A stretch of DNA of 64,000 nt, taken from assembly GCF_026213295.1 (NCBI RefSeq), contig NC_079414.1:10379075-10443074 (forward strand). Reading direction: 5' to 3'. Shown here one piece after another: positions 1-59,829 of this stretch. Each line of letters starts with the position of its first letter. Position 1 is the stretch's first letter. Position numbers and translations under genes: made by a program. The stretch comes from Gadus chalcogrammus (lineage: Eukaryota; Chordata; Actinopteri; Gadiformes; Gadidae). A model generated the notes under the pieces. The model saw only the letters and a program-made list of their open reading frames with translations. It did no database searches and was not told where the DNA came from.

Positions 1-2430
1 ATCCAATTTTTCATCAATTTTATTCCCAGAAACAAGCATGTACGCCATCTGGTCTTATGCTCTTGTTGGTCTCTCTCGTCTCTGTTGATTCCACTTATTC
101 CTACTGAGGGCTGCGTGGGGGGGGGGGGGGATGTGGCTCGGTCCGATCTGCCAGAGGCTAGGTCTTAGGTCAAGATAAGCCTCCATCCAGCTCTCCGTCC
201 CTACGTTATTTCGACGTTTTCATCTTCAATCTATTCTCGGAGAAGGAAGGTCAATCGTATCTCCCACCTCCCCTCATTAAAGGGATAATGGAATTTTATG
301 TCAACAAATGTGGAACTCAAGCCTTCCTGTCACATCTTGCAACATAAATGGACGTCACTGATTGGCATCTCAGAGCTCCTGCGGTTTTTCGATCCCTTCT
401 AATAGTTCTCAGCAGAACAAACGGAGCAAAAAGTCCAAGGCACAGATACAATGTGTAAAAAGGAACCAGAGACAGAAGATATGGGCCGTGTTGGAGACCG
501 AGAGCGTACTATCGGTACCTTCTGTTATTAAAGGGCAGTATGGTAGACAGATGAGATGATGAGGGGAATAACACAGATGCATCAGGAAGGCTGGATGTAT
601 TAACGTGTTTACCTTCAGTTGTTGACATGCCGAGTGGAGAAATATTTTTTACGCGACAAATGCAATTCAGTAGGAAGGAAGACAAATATAAACAGCTTTA
701 TTCTCACTTGTCCACCTCTGCCCTTGATCTGATCTGAAGGCCAGCCCTGGGCTCGGCGAATGATATTTATTGATCCAAATTTTCTATTCACCTGTTTCAG
801 ACCAGTGTGTAATGTCTACAAAAAGGAAAAAAAGACATTCCATGCTATTAACTTGTTTATTCCTCATTTCTTTGGAGAAGGAGTAGGGCTGTTGCAACAA
901 AAAAAATTCTATCTATCTAAATAGATTGGTTGGTAGAACGTCCTCCACAAAACCATCATTGATTTAACAAGCCCTCATCAACTGTGGGAGCAGAAATTTT
1001 GGACTGCGTGATTTTTCCTCACTAGGCCTTTGAATTGCTTCTTTATCAAATGCGCTTTGCTTTTAATAGAATATCACTCAATATCAACAATTTTGTGTGC
1101 GCTCGCACTCTCACTGTCACACTCTCTCTCTCACATGCACACACACACAATTATATTATTTAAATAACAATGAGCAGAATGGAAAATTGGACAGGTGCTA
1201 ATTATATATTATTATCGGTGCAGGGTGGACCTTGCTTCAAGCCACCTAGGCGGCTGCCAGCCTCTTACGGGGCTGGTGAACATCACCACCCAGGGTTGGG
1301 ATGTTAAAAGCCAATTTATTGACGAGGTCTGCATATGGTCTGGTGCACCTTGTTGCCATGTAGGAGATTACTTACTCTCGAGTGTGTGTGGTGACGTCTG
1401 GTTTAACCTGTGTACACAGATTACCCAATGTGCAATTGGGGTGCTTAAACCAGCCATCCACACACAGTCACACATATATAAAAGTAAACACTGCTTGCAA
1501 AGACCACCTATAAAACATTCCACCATAATGTGTTCTGTTTACAGTCATATCCCTAAATATTAAATAGGTCCGGAATTTACACAAAACCTTTAATGCAGTT
1601 CGAAATGCTATCCCAATAATCGTTGTCCACTCATAAATCCTCAACTCTCTTTTATCAACCCCATAATCACAATGAGATGGATCAATAGCGAAATATCACC
1701 TCACTTATCTTAATAGCTTATATATATTTAGCATTCATATTATCAGTACTGACGATTAACTTCACAATTCCTGCTCAGTTCAAAAGTTGTTCTAAACGTT
1801 TTCCCATGCTGTGCGAGCACAGTTTGTGTTTGGTTAACTTGGGGGTTTGTAGCTGGGTCTCCATGGGAGTACAGACTTTCTGGCCTGTTGTTGTGCCATC
1901 ATGTTGGAGGTCCAGCCTTGAGCGAAGCACGCTTGTGTTGCTGTTTGTATAAATTCCCTCACAGTGTGCCGTAGTTCAAAACAACACTCTTGAGCTCTAT
2001 TCCACAAGACTTAACTGCAATCAAAAAATGTTTCTTTAGGTCACCCTGTTGAGAACAGATAAACATGGCTTTCTGTCTCTGGTTGACCAGCAGGTCACCA
2101 AATAAAGGCCTGCAGACATTACAAGTTAATTAACTAACAACTGAAGACAAAATAGTTTTCCCGAACCTGTGTTCAAACTCTGGTTGGAGTTTACATAAAC
2201 CTCTACCTTCTGTCTTCTGCTCAGATTTCAATGTGAAGTACTTTATATTTTCTGTCAATTAAAACATTTTATGTTCCTTAACCTATAATACGTGTTATTG
2301 ATGAGGCCTAATATTTCGACTATTGCAACATAGTAATTTAAGTGTGGGATAAGCATAGTTCTTCATTAACTCCTGGAATGCAGGCGCAGCATGGTTAAAT
2401 CCTTAACCCTCACTTATTTTTTACTCACAT
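1..2430. other. Upstream intergenic DNA, no gene recognised
   Basis: I see no coding exon with splice sites or a recognisable protein here. It is AT-rich sequence with a short G run (about 117-130), a short CT/CA-rich stretch near 1100-1150, and small spurious open frames. In human the next gene beyond BDH2 is CENPE, but no CENPE-like exon is visible. Confidence 0.6.
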
Positions 2431-2571
2431 TAACAACTATTGGCCAAGAACACAGTGCTGCGTGCGCACACACTTCCTGGTCTGTAGCCAATGACAGAGC
2501 CGGAAAATTTGCTAGCGAAGCTACTGCCACTGTGTGAACTTTGACTCACTGTTGGACTGACAGAGCAAAAG
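2430..2571 (+). promoter_or_regulatory. bdh2: Probable bdh2 promoter and non-coding first exon
   Basis: The segment contains an ATTGG at about 2439 and a CCAAT at about 2488, followed by a stretch ending in a good splice donor (AAAAG|gtaggc, exon end 2571). A matching acceptor (atctag) ends at 3009, just before the bdh2 start codon at 3018. This gives a non-coding exon 1 spliced to an exon holding 8 nt of 5' UTR, similar to human BDH2, whose first exon is also non-coding. The transcription start is not visible, so the left border is approximate. Confidence 0.45.
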
Positions 2572-3017
2572 GTAGGCAAGTAAACGTAAACTCTTACAAA
2601 ACCTATAATGAAGTACGGTTATAAAATGTTCATTCGCCAATGTTGTATGTGGATGCACCAGTGTTGGCTACGTTAAGTAATTTGAAGACAAAGCAAAGGA
2701 GAATGTTGCTGCAGGCTTACGTTGGCAATCATACCTCTAAAAATAATGTATGCAATCCGACATGATTGATGTATATAAATTGGTATACATGTGGAAAAGT
2801 TAGAACAAAGAAGGCAAATCCTGAAAAATAAGAAAAAATGGGCATGCACATACGCACATCACATTCATAACTGGCATGTAAATCATTGATATCAATAAAT
2901 GATTTATTTTTATGGTTCCCACTTATGTTTTTCACGATCACACCTTCACCTTGCTACTAATGCATCAGGTGTCTCATGTTGCTGTTACTGTTGTTGTTTA
3001 ATCATCTAGGACGCGCC

Positions 3018-16563
<13,546 letters not shown>

Positions 16564-16780
16564 AGTTTCTGAACCATTCCTTTCTAATAACTACTTCAAA
16601 TCCCTATTTGAAGGCGTTTTACAATTATTCATCTAACCCATGAATAATATAATTATAATACTACAATTTCCACAGAGATATGATTTCAACCTGTTTACCT
16701 ACCTTTACTTGTTTGAAGCTGAATTGTCAATTTAACACAATCGTGCCACAAAGGAGTTGTCAATTTGTCAAAAAACATTT

Positions 16781-16801
16781 AATAAATTTATTTTGAATAA
16801 A
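16781..16801 (+). other. bdh2: bdh2 polyadenylation signals
   Basis: Two AATAAA hexamers (16781-16786 and 16796-16801) lie about 220-235 nt after the bdh2 stop codon, giving a short 3' UTR. Confidence 0.7.
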
Positions 16802-16890
16802 CCAACCGGTAACAACGTATTAGAGATTCCCACACTTTAGTTTCTACTAATGATCTTGGAAGCTGAGTAGTACTAGAGAATTACAGACAA

Positions 16891-16960
16891 ACATCCATGC
16901 ACCCACACATCCATGCACCCACACATCCATGCACCCACACATCCATGCACCCACCCACAT
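16891..16960 (+). repeat. Minisatellite, 16-bp unit, four copies
   Basis: ACATCCATGCACCCAC is repeated four times without a mismatch (16891-16954) and then decays into CCCACATCACCCACC. Confidence 0.9.
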
Positions 16961-16974
16961 CACCCACCACTAAT

Positions 16975-17077
16975 CCCGCTCATTTCTGCTCGCAGTCGCA
17001 TGTCGATTCGTAGGACCAACTTGTTTCTCATGAAGCCTCAACCTATGTCGCAATGGTGGAAAATCTCGCACAATGAG
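16975..17077 (+). promoter_or_regulatory. slc9b2: Possible non-coding first exon and promoter of slc9b2
   Basis: A strong donor, caatgag|gtaagt, ends a putative exon at 17077. A matching acceptor with a pyrimidine tract (cctttcctcctgattaaacag) ends at 18173, ahead of the coding start at 18317. The exon start is unknown. This rests on splice motifs only. Confidence 0.35.
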
Positions 17078-18207
17078 GTAAGTTTACCTTAGCCTTTTCA
17101 CATATTTACTTTGAATTCAACCGTGTATGTCGCGGTGTCACCTTTTGTGTCACCGTTGTGCGTTGGACTTGAGCTCTCAGCTGCTGTAACTACAGCCAAG
17201 CCGGTTGCCACACCACGGGGCGGAAGATATGAGCTAATCAGATGGTTGTAAATGGCTAGAAATGTCAACGGTGGCTACTGTTAACCTCGCATGTGGCATT
17301 TCGCCTCACCGAGCCTTATCAAAATTCAAACAATGCCAACGTGGGTTACGTGTTGCTTTTTGATTACGATGACTGCACCCGTAGCTTGACAGATAGGCTA
17401 GCGTTGCTTGAACTTGAGGGGAGAGGACGAATGGTAGTGTTATCCCGGTCTACCGTAACGCAACTTCGTGTCTCTTGTTTCACATGAGCTGCGTACGCCA
17501 ATTCAAAGTATCTCGAGCGAGAATGATTACACCAAGCAAGAATAACAACTACAAGGAGTTTGAATGTGGAGTTTCTTTTAGAATGGGAAAATGCAATATC
17601 CGAAACGTTTTATGGAAACGGATATCCCTCTACAGGAAGTCCCACCCTCTCCCGTTAATAACCCTTATTGGAGCATCCCGTTAGTTGCGTCCCCTGCGAG
17701 AAGAACGCCTGGGAACCGGGACGAATGTAGATTAGACTCGATTTGGGCCATATGGTCATGTCACGCTATAAGCGTTGATTAGTGTGCGCTCCTCTTCACA
17801 ATTGGATTAGTTTAAAGTCTGTTGCGACGACCGTTATTAGCATTTGGCGATCGCTTAAACAATTTTTGTTCTCAGCCTTAACTTCGTCTGAACTGGTAAT
17901 GGGAGGTTAAGAGCTCTGGAAAGCGAGGCAAGCATTGATGACTCCAAAGGGCTTAACATTCTCGGCTGTTGAGAAATGTGAGGGATTTTATGAATTTTTC
18001 AAGATGAGAGCTCATTGTATTGGTCATGAATACCATGAGCATATCGAGGATGCAACATGATCTGCACGCAAGGCTTGTACACTAGTACGATGTAATTTCC
18101 TTCAGTTGCAGTTAATAGTATATCCAGCGTCATTAAGTCAATACGTCTTGTTCCTTTCCTCCTGATTAAACAGGTGACGAACACGTTGGACCGTGAGACA
18201 TTTTCTT

Positions 18208-18297
18208 ATGCAGGTGCATAGCCGGAGAGGTACCGCCCATCGATGGCCAATCACTCGCCTCCTGGCTTTCTGTGTTAAAAAGGTGAAGGATTCTTGA
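18208..18297 (+). other. Upstream ORF in the predicted slc9b2 5' UTR
   Basis: If the leader exon begins at 18174, it holds an ATG at 18208 opening a 29-codon frame that stops at 18297, 19 nt before the slc9b2 start. A second upstream ATG at 18243 opens an overlapping 11-codon frame that stops at 18278. Neither is in frame with the main start. Confidence 0.4.
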
Positions 18298-18316
18298 GAT
18301 ACTACAGCTACCTGCC

Positions 18317-29747
<11,431 letters not shown>

Positions 29748-31380
29748 GTACACTACGTCATGAGAGTGCTGCAACCATTTCTTATTCATAATGGATGTAA
29801 CCAAAAGGAAAGAAAGTGTGTTTACCTATGTTGTAGTTAGTTGGAGGCTATGTGGTTAAAAACAAAACTCAATTTTATTTTTTATTAAACGGTTACAAGG
29901 CCATTACGAATCCACTGTTATGCAACTGAAATGCAATAATTTATGAATATATTTTTAACTACTGATATTCTCTTAGCAGAAAGAGCTATAGTTGGAAGCA
30001 ATACAATAAGCTGACATTTGAATGGCGTACTTATTCTTTTCACTGTTTTGTATTTAAGACAATGTACTAGGTTTTTTTCTACATTGTTTTATCAGATTTT
30101 ACAGATTAGTAAACATTAGTGGTTTTATACTTGGTATTTCCCAGCTACGGGTTTTTTTGTTTATTTTAATTACAAATGAGATTGCGATTCTGAATTAGCG
30201 GGGAAAAAAAATCAATCATTTTTTAAATAAATAAATGAATAAGACATTTGTTTTCAGTAATACCCAAACAATTTGTTCATGATATCCAAGATGTTCATTT
30301 CATTATATCTAAAAAAGCTTTTTCCCCACTTGCAATGTTTTAGTTTATCTGGATTCTTTGAAAATCATGCAGTCTTTTTATATTCATAATTTACATGTTC
30401 TCGTACAACTAAGCTGTTATGTCTAGCTGTTATTTATGAAAAAAGTTCAGGAAATATGTTGAGCTTTATATCGAAACAAAAAATAAACATGTCCAAACTG
30501 TACCAAAACTTGACGTGTCAAATGTTTGTTTCACAAGGTATATGGTCCAAGAAACAACACAATGATGGTTTACTTTCACCAAAAGTTCATTTAGAAATGG
30601 CCAGATCTTTATTTTGTGTCGATAAGAAAATAAAAGTGCTACAATACCAGTTATCTACATGTGTTGATTTGACGATGACAATACTTACAGCGAAATTTTA
30701 ACTGAACGACTGCAAGACAAAAGTAAGATGCATGGAAACACAAATCACTAATTTGGAATAACGGTTTCTTCCAGTCATTAGTCATGATAGTAAACACAAA
30801 ATAGTTTGACAAGCTTAACCAAGTGATGAAGGCAACTAATTTGACAATAGGTTGTAAACAAATCTATATTTTTAAGGACATGAAAATATGGAGTAGATTC
30901 AAGCAATAACTTAAGAGTATATTATAAAGACCTAAAGCAGACTCCAAATGAACCCTGTCGTTGATGTTAAAAAATTCTAAATAAATCCTCATGTTTATAT
31001 AATATATCAAACAAGAAAGAAAGTATGAAATGTACAGTACGTAGTGCAAAAGCCCATTGGAAGTCCATATCTAAACATAAGACAAACCTACATTTAAATT
31101 CATCATTGGCAATAACAAGCAATTGGAACTGCATTTAAGTTGTCCCCTTTGAGTGTTCCCAATAGTTTGGAACAGCAAGAATCGTCCTGTAGGCATTTAA
31201 ATTAAGATGCACAAAGTAGGCAGAGAAGGTGTGTCGTTCTATGAACATGTGGAACAGTGATGTATATAACGTAACTAAGAATAAAATGATGACAACAAAA
31301 CAAAAAGATACAAATTGAAAAAGTTCTGATCTAGAAGACTGAAGACACAGGTTAGTTCAAGGGGCGGTTGCACAGGTGTA
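29748..31380. other. Convergent 3' region between slc9b2 and cisd2
   Basis: AT-rich sequence without coding exons holds both 3' UTRs. Candidate AATAAA signals for slc9b2 are near 30226 and 30478. On the minus strand a candidate for cisd2 is at 30613-30608. Which are used cannot be told from sequence. Confidence 0.5.
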
Positions 31381-34727
<3,347 letters not shown>

Positions 34728-35462
34728 CTTGGATAGGTCTGTACAAGACAAATTAATTTGAGTAGAATAGTTGCTTGGGTTTGTTTCACGTCAATACGTA
34801 CGTTTTACGTTATAGTTTTGGCTTAACCGTTTCGTACCATATCGCTGAGTACCTCGCACACAGACTGTATGAAGACCTTGAGGTAGCGTAAACTGTTTGG
34901 AGAATTGGCGCAACAGCAGCCAGAGCCCTCTTGTAATTTAGCCAATGAACAGTAGAGGAGTTGTTGTCATTTGATTGGCCAAACTTCCGTACATTCTAAT
35001 TGTCGTAATGCACAAAACTACACTGACAATAATGAGTAGCAATATAAGCAATATCGAAGAATAATATAACGTTTATGTGAAGTTTATAACGGTCTATTTT
35101 TTCAATTATATCAAACACATATGTATTGTAGTTATTATAATCAACAACTTCTACAGTTGTCCTTTGGAGGTTGTCTCTTTGAAGTTGAGCGCGCGCATTC
35201 ATGTTTAACCGTTGGAACTACATTACCCAGCAGTCATACGAATAATAGTCGGCTAATATTTGCCTTAAAACCTCGCTGGTCTACCTACTGGTCTACCTTA
35301 TTTTGATAACAAAAAAATTACATAAACACATACATAAATATTCAACGACCATTTATATATTTTCCAGCAGTCTTTGAATATAAATCATTCGGCACAATTT
35401 TAGACAACTAAATCGTTGTGCCAGGGTCCAGAGCCTCCCGTGTCATTGGTGAATGACCGAAG
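34728..35462. promoter_or_regulatory. Bidirectional promoter between cisd2 and suclg1
   Basis: The start codons of cisd2 (minus, 34727) and suclg1 (plus, 35463) lie only 735 bp apart. Visible elements are a CCAAT box at 34942-34946, an inverted one (ATTGG) at 34974-34978, another ATTGG at 35445-35449, and ACTACATTACCCAGCA at 35217-35232, close to the ZNF143/THAP11 consensus. There is a GCGCGC block near 35190 but no TATA box placed for either gene. Transcription starts are not mapped. Confidence 0.7.
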
Positions 35463-51469
<16,007 letters not shown>

Positions 51470-51719
51470 GTAGTGAGCGAAGGCTCCCTGCCCTTCTGCT
51501 CCACCACCACCAACCCTACGCCGCCCACCAACTCCACCCTCTCAGCTCCCCCCCCACCCACCCCTGTTGGCTCACCGAGTGGGGTCGCCCGCACGGCCTT
51601 CAGACAGCCTCTCACGGATCAACTACCGCACACATGTCTGTGTCGGGCTTGGGTTGCTTATGCAACTCAACGATTTCTTTCCCTCGCCCTGTGATGTTGT
51701 TCTAATCTCGTTGTGAAGG

Positions 51720-51725
51720 AATAAA
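51720..51725 (+). other. suclg1: suclg1 polyadenylation signal
   Basis: AATAAA lies 250 nt after the stop codon at 51467-51469, giving a compact 3' UTR. Confidence 0.75.
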
Positions 51726-51870
51726 ATCATTTTCCATCTTAACGGTATTGGAATCTCTTTCAATGACTCGATGTGCAAAAATAAATGTGAAATCGCAATG
51801 TCGGAATTTCCTGTCCACTGGCGTTATGCCCAGGACCCGAGGGAGGCAGGCTATGGTAATGCCTACTATC

Positions 51871-52076
<206 letters not shown>

Positions 52077-52089
52077 GCTCTCGCAGCCA

Positions 52090-54960
52090 TCCATCAAATA
52101 TTTTAACTGAACGATTTTGGTGCTGTTCTGTAATACTTTCAACAGCATTTTGGTAGACCTGTCGGTGGGAGGGGGGGTCTCTATTATGTTTTGTTCAAAT
52201 CCTTCGTAAACATTAACGTCTAGTTAATGGATTGAAAGCCCTTTCTTATGTAGACAATGACCAACACTGAAAGGAACCCCTTTCAATATTGGTTAATGTC
52301 CACAAAAAAGAATGCTCTCTTGTGCATTTCCAAGGCCAATAGTTACAGAATGTCCATCAGATTTATGAAACCGTTGGAACGAAGAAATTAAGTGGTTGGC
52401 TGTAGAGAGCGTACAATGAAAGGGATTGCGTCAATGCAGTTGCCTGTCCAAAAAGGCAAGTTGACGCTTATATGAATCAAACTGCAATGCATCATGGTCT
52501 GCAAATTGAAATCAGGCAGTTTGGTGGAAATGGAGGTACACGATAAGGTTACCGATGGGGATGGCTTTGCTAAAATCCTTTTCAGCGAATAAAAGTGTGT
52601 AATGAAGCGTTGGAGGCCCTATACTGGACATCTCTACAGCTTATTCTTATCTCTGCCACCGCAGTCGGCAAAGACCCGTTATTATGTGTACACATTGTAA
52701 GCAATTACTTTTTAATCTGCATTAGCAAATTAACATAATGATTGGCGGTGGAATTTAAGGCTTATTTATTTAACGGCTTGGAAGTTTCTTGTGCTGTCAG
52801 TGAAGTTGCCAAGCTGTAATTTTTACTTTGGCTATAGAGCCGTGAACCGGGTAAATTACGAGGACAGCTTCTAAGGAAATGTTTCTTGATTCTCTTTTAA
52901 TCTTTTAGGCTTTCGATGTTTATTTATTTTCCTTGGTATTAGTGTGAGTTATTGGGAAACGAATTGCCCTTTTTGAAGACCAGATATGTTCATATCTGTT
53001 ATGAGTCTCAAAATGCATGGTGAAACTTTTAGATGGTCAATCTGTCCATCTTTCGTTTCTCTTGCTCTCTCTCTCTCTGCTGCCTTTTAGTTCATTTGTC
53101 TATGAATTTTATATTTTTATATTTTCATTACCTTATTCTCTATCTCTATCTCGGTCTCTCTGTTTCTGTCTCTGTTATTAATACAGCCATTATCTATCAT
53201 CAACTATCCTTCTGGACATTCATTTCCTGATATGTTTACTAGCGTATCACCAGAGCGTGTAATTAAGTAGCGGGTAGCCGACCTGTAAAAGTCCTGGCAA
53301 TGGGCTTTGGCCATAAGTATAGGCCTACATATCGAACCTACATTTAACAGAAATAAACACTTGGTTCCAAGCAACTGGTCAAACTTTCTAATGAATTCTT
53401 TCTGGGGGGAGGGGGAAGGGGTTGATGAACCCCAAACCATGATGAACCCATGTTGCCGCTCACAGGTTTGGGTCCCCCCACTTCAATGCAATTCAATTCA
53501 ATTTCTATTGGATCAGATTTGTCAATCACTGCTTAATTTGTAATAAATAAATGATTTGATCCAATGACGTTGGGAGTTTTGAGAGTTTAGAGAATAGTGT
53601 ATTTGAATTAATAAAATATTAAAGAAATCTATATTATATTAAAGTTATTTTGGGGTGTTTGTGGTGGTAGAAATAAGGTCCCTGAGTTATATAATGTATT
53701 TGCTCTATTATATATATATATACATATGTATATATATATATACAAATATATAAAGATATATGTGTATTTGTTTCTGATAGAATTGTCTGATTTCCCAGGG
53801 TTCCCCCCGGGCCACCTCATAAAAATAAAAAAAGCTCACAGCTGCTTCTATGCACAAGCAACACCTAATCACTTCAAAATGCTACTTAGCACTTTGTGCA
53901 CGGACAAGAAATATCCATTCATGCAAATGACTTCCATATATTAATGAAGCGTTCTGAACCCTATCCCCCTTCTCTGTGCATCGTTGCTCCAGGTTGGGCA
54001 GCGACTGTCACTGCGAGTTTGCCCATGTACCGAAGGCGAAGCAGCAGCAACAGCACCAGCATCTTCCGCAATCTTTCTGCCCTATCGTGACCTTCTGGTT
54101 TGTGGTATGTCGTAGCTTGGATCTGTCTCTGTATTTGCCCTGGATTGTGCAGGTTGCAACCATCTACTCACCATCAACTACATTATCTTACCGTACATTA
54201 CCCGCTGTGAGATTTCCACTAGTGCCCGCGCATTCCACGTCACACATTGAGTTTTTCCAGGTTGAAAAGACCACTCACTGATTATTTAATGGAAAGTAGT
54301 TGCGTAACTGGAACGCTTTATTTATCTGCACGTCGGACAGATGTCGTAATAGGCCTACCTGTTCTAGAAATGGACCTATGTGGATTTTGGATCTGTTTTT
54401 TAATGACCTTTGCAGGTTTAGCTCATTTTGTGTTTGCGTGGCATTCTAAGTAATCCTCAGATTGGTGTGGAAATGCGAGAAATAGACAAAGCAGATTGAA
54501 GCAGAATTTGTTCTACATGATACAGAAAAGTGCCAGCGCTGCAGAGAAAGTGTATTCAATTTCACGAGCATTGGTTTGCGGAAACGTAGCCATGGTGATA
54601 TTGGTATTCCTTCAGATAGGCAAAATTAATACAATATCACAATTTCAAATCACAACAAAAATAAGTTCTTACAAAGTATGTTGTCTTTGTGTTTGTGTGT
54701 GTTTGTTTGTCCCCCATTCTGCAGAGGGTTCTATAGGTTTGAGGGGGTGGGGGTGTTTACATGCGGCCTGTTTGGGTGGGGGGATATTGATTGCGGTACA
54801 TGCTGGCTGATCATGGCGTGCTCCGCAGGGTGGGCCGTCGTCATCAACGCTTCCTCTCAGCTGGTGCGAGGCGGTCCCGCCGAGACGCACATCATACACA
54901 CCGACGCCTTGGAACGGGGGACATGCAATGTGGAAGTCCTGCCGGGAGCTGAGCTAATGT
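52090..54960. other. Intergenic, no gene recognised
   Basis: No spliced gene could be assembled. 52600-52870 has several TAAT/ATTA motifs in otherwise complex sequence and may be conserved non-coding DNA. An AT repeat lies at about 53708-53765. Confidence 0.45.
53708..53765. repeat. (AT)n-rich tract
   Basis: An interrupted TATATA run with near-palindromic TATATACATATGTATATA. Confidence 0.85.
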
Positions 54961-54965
54961 TAGCT

Positions 54966-54983
54966 TGTTGTTGTTGATGTTCT

Positions 54984-55014
<31 letters not shown>

Positions 55015-55015
55015 A
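54966..55015 (+). repeat. (GTT)n trinucleotide repeat
   Basis: About 16 GTT units, one interruption near 54980. Confidence 0.9.
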
Positions 55016-55029
55016 GTATGAATGGCGTG

Positions 55030-57448
<2,419 letters not shown>

Positions 57449-58194
57449 GTAACACAGAGATAGAGCTGAGAGTGCTGCTACACATTAATCCAAACTTTAT
57501 CTGTTTTTTACAACCCCCACCCCCCCCGCCACATCTTTCTCTTAAAAGTTTTTAGTTTGGAAATGGCTGCACTTATAGTAGCTTTGTTGGCTGTTTTTTG
57601 GAATATGTTTATGTAAGTTGAGTGGTAAAAACTGCTTATTTTGTTGGGTATGTCATTTAATGTCACATCTCTGGGTGTGGGTGTGTCTGTGTATGCACTT
57701 GTGAGTGTGTGTGAGTGTGTGTGTGCGTGTGCGTGTGTGTGTGGCCTTGTGAGTGTGTGCGTATGTTTATGGACTACATGTATACATTTTGCATTGTACC
57801 AAACCTCCTCTTAGATATCTCATGTCTTCTCTATGGCTTGACAGCATATTTTATTTGTACCCAGTACGCTGTAAATAGTTTGAGTGCAACTTTATGTAAA
57901 CCTTCCTTTCTGTCTGCTTCATTCCCACGGAAAACACTCAAAAGTTCAAATTATTTCATTTTTCCTCAGTTTGAACTGTTGTACATGAAATGTTTTGGGA
58001 GTTGAACTGACATTCACATCAGTGATGCTGAGGGTGCTGGCTTGCACAAAGCAATGCAGCCAAATGGAACACAAATTCAGGCTGGAACAACCAAGCGTGT
58101 TCCTCAAATGCCTGCATTAGAGTGGACTGAAACGTATGCTCCAGAGCTGGGGTGACGACCCAGGGATCCTTACAGCAGAAACGTGTAGGAACGT

Positions 58195-58850
58195 ACACAA
58201 CTAGGGAGCTAAAACCTATAAGAGGCTACGGCCAAGAAATTTAGGAACCTAGAAAACTAGGGACCAAAAGGGACCTAGAAACCTACCATAATATAAACCT
58301 TAAGATACCTAGAAACCTAAAGAGACCTAGAAACATGTGATCATATGAACCTAAAGGGACATAGAAATCGATGAAAATAGAAAACTAAGGACGGCAAAAC
58401 CTATGATCACACTGGACCGATAAACTTATGATCATATGAACCTAAAGGGACCTTGAATCCTATGATCAGAGAAAACTAAGGATTGAGAAACCTAGGAATC
58501 CTAGAAGCCTAAAGGAACCAATAAATCTATCAACATGGAAACTTTTGGATGGAGGAACCTATCATATGACATAGAAAAAGCGCATGACATTGAAAACTAG
58601 GGACCTAGAAACCTAGGGACTTTCACAGCTAGGGACATAGAACGGATGAGATAGGAACATATAGGACAAAGAACTATAGGGACATGGAAACCTAGACCCA
58701 GAGAAACCAAGGTACATAGAAGTCCAGCAAATATAAAGTATATATCTATGGACATAGAGTCTAGACCAAAAGAAACGCAGGGACATAGAAGTCTAGACCA
58801 ATTGAAATCTTGGGACATAGAAACCTAGGAACCTTGGGCACAAGGACAGG
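58195..58850 (+). repeat. Degenerate tandem repeat with core GGGACCTAGAAACCTA
   Basis: About 650 nt are built from diverged copies of a short unit whose best form is GGGACCTAGAAACCTA. Variants include GGGACATAGAAGTCTAGA and GGAACCTAGAAAACTA, spaced about 13-30 nt apart. Intervening copies carry ATGATCATATGAACCTAAA. It is strongly purine-rich on this strand. No protein is supported. Confidence 0.8.
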
Positions 58851-59349
58851 GACGACACAGATGCCTAGGAGCCTACGAACGCTATTTGTGAAACATTCAG
58901 AAAAAAAGTGTGTCAATTATCACGTTAAATAAGAAAGTGTATTGCAATCATCACGTAAATGAATTGTCAAATGACAAACGACAGGATTTCATTAGCATGG
59001 AATGTGAAGGTAATGGTGTGGTGACACGATCACCCGTTATCAGAGTCCCATTCCTACAGCGCTCCCGCTGCTCCACTGCTCTATCAATCAATGCGGTAAT
59101 TCACCATTTTAATCATTTATTGGGTCGCTGTCCAATTGGATCCAAATCAAACGTCAATATGAAAAAAGTATACAGAATAGCATTCACAAGCAACAGAGAT
59201 GGTTTTTCGTGATGTGCTGTAAAATATTATTCATTATATATTATTGCTGTGTAACTGTGGGTAAAAGTCCTTGGAGATGGTGTGTGCGATGTGCGTCCGT
59301 GCCTTGTGTTTGTGTGCGTTTCTGTGTGTGTGGTTTGTGTGCCTGCGTA

Positions 59350-59608
<259 letters not shown>

Positions 59609-59829
59609 GTCTGTTTCTGCGTGCGTGTGTGCCTGCAATTTTGTGTGTGTGTGTGTGTATGTGTGCGTGCATGTGTGTGTGCATGTGGTGTGTGCGTTGG
59701 GGCGTGTGCACGGGGAGGGAAGATATATTTCCCATAAAGATCTCACCTAGAGGATGTCTAAGCCAGCCAGTGAACACCTTTGTCTTGAATCATTTAGCAT
59801 GTGTTCGCGATCGATGACCCCCCCTCTCC

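Noticed and set aside
362..559. 65-codon open frame upstream of bdh2
   Set aside because: No recognisable domain, no splice or promoter context, and of chance length. Treated as spurious.
1195..1563. 122-codon open frame
   Set aside because: Composition is unlike a coding exon and no family is recognised. Nothing supports a gene.
16564..16801. Iron-responsive element in the bdh2 3' UTR, as reported for human BDH2
   Set aside because: A CAGAGA sequence occurs near 16673, but its flanks do not pair into the 5-bp stem with bulged C. No canonical element is visible.
54678..54977. GC-rich open frame with an acceptor-like CTCCGCAG near 54830
   Set aside because: No donor in a consistent frame and no protein similarity that I recognise. 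An isolated splice-like motif is not enough.
58597..58818. 73-codon minus-strand hydrophobic frame
   Set aside because: It lies entirely within the degenerate tandem repeat and reflects its composition.
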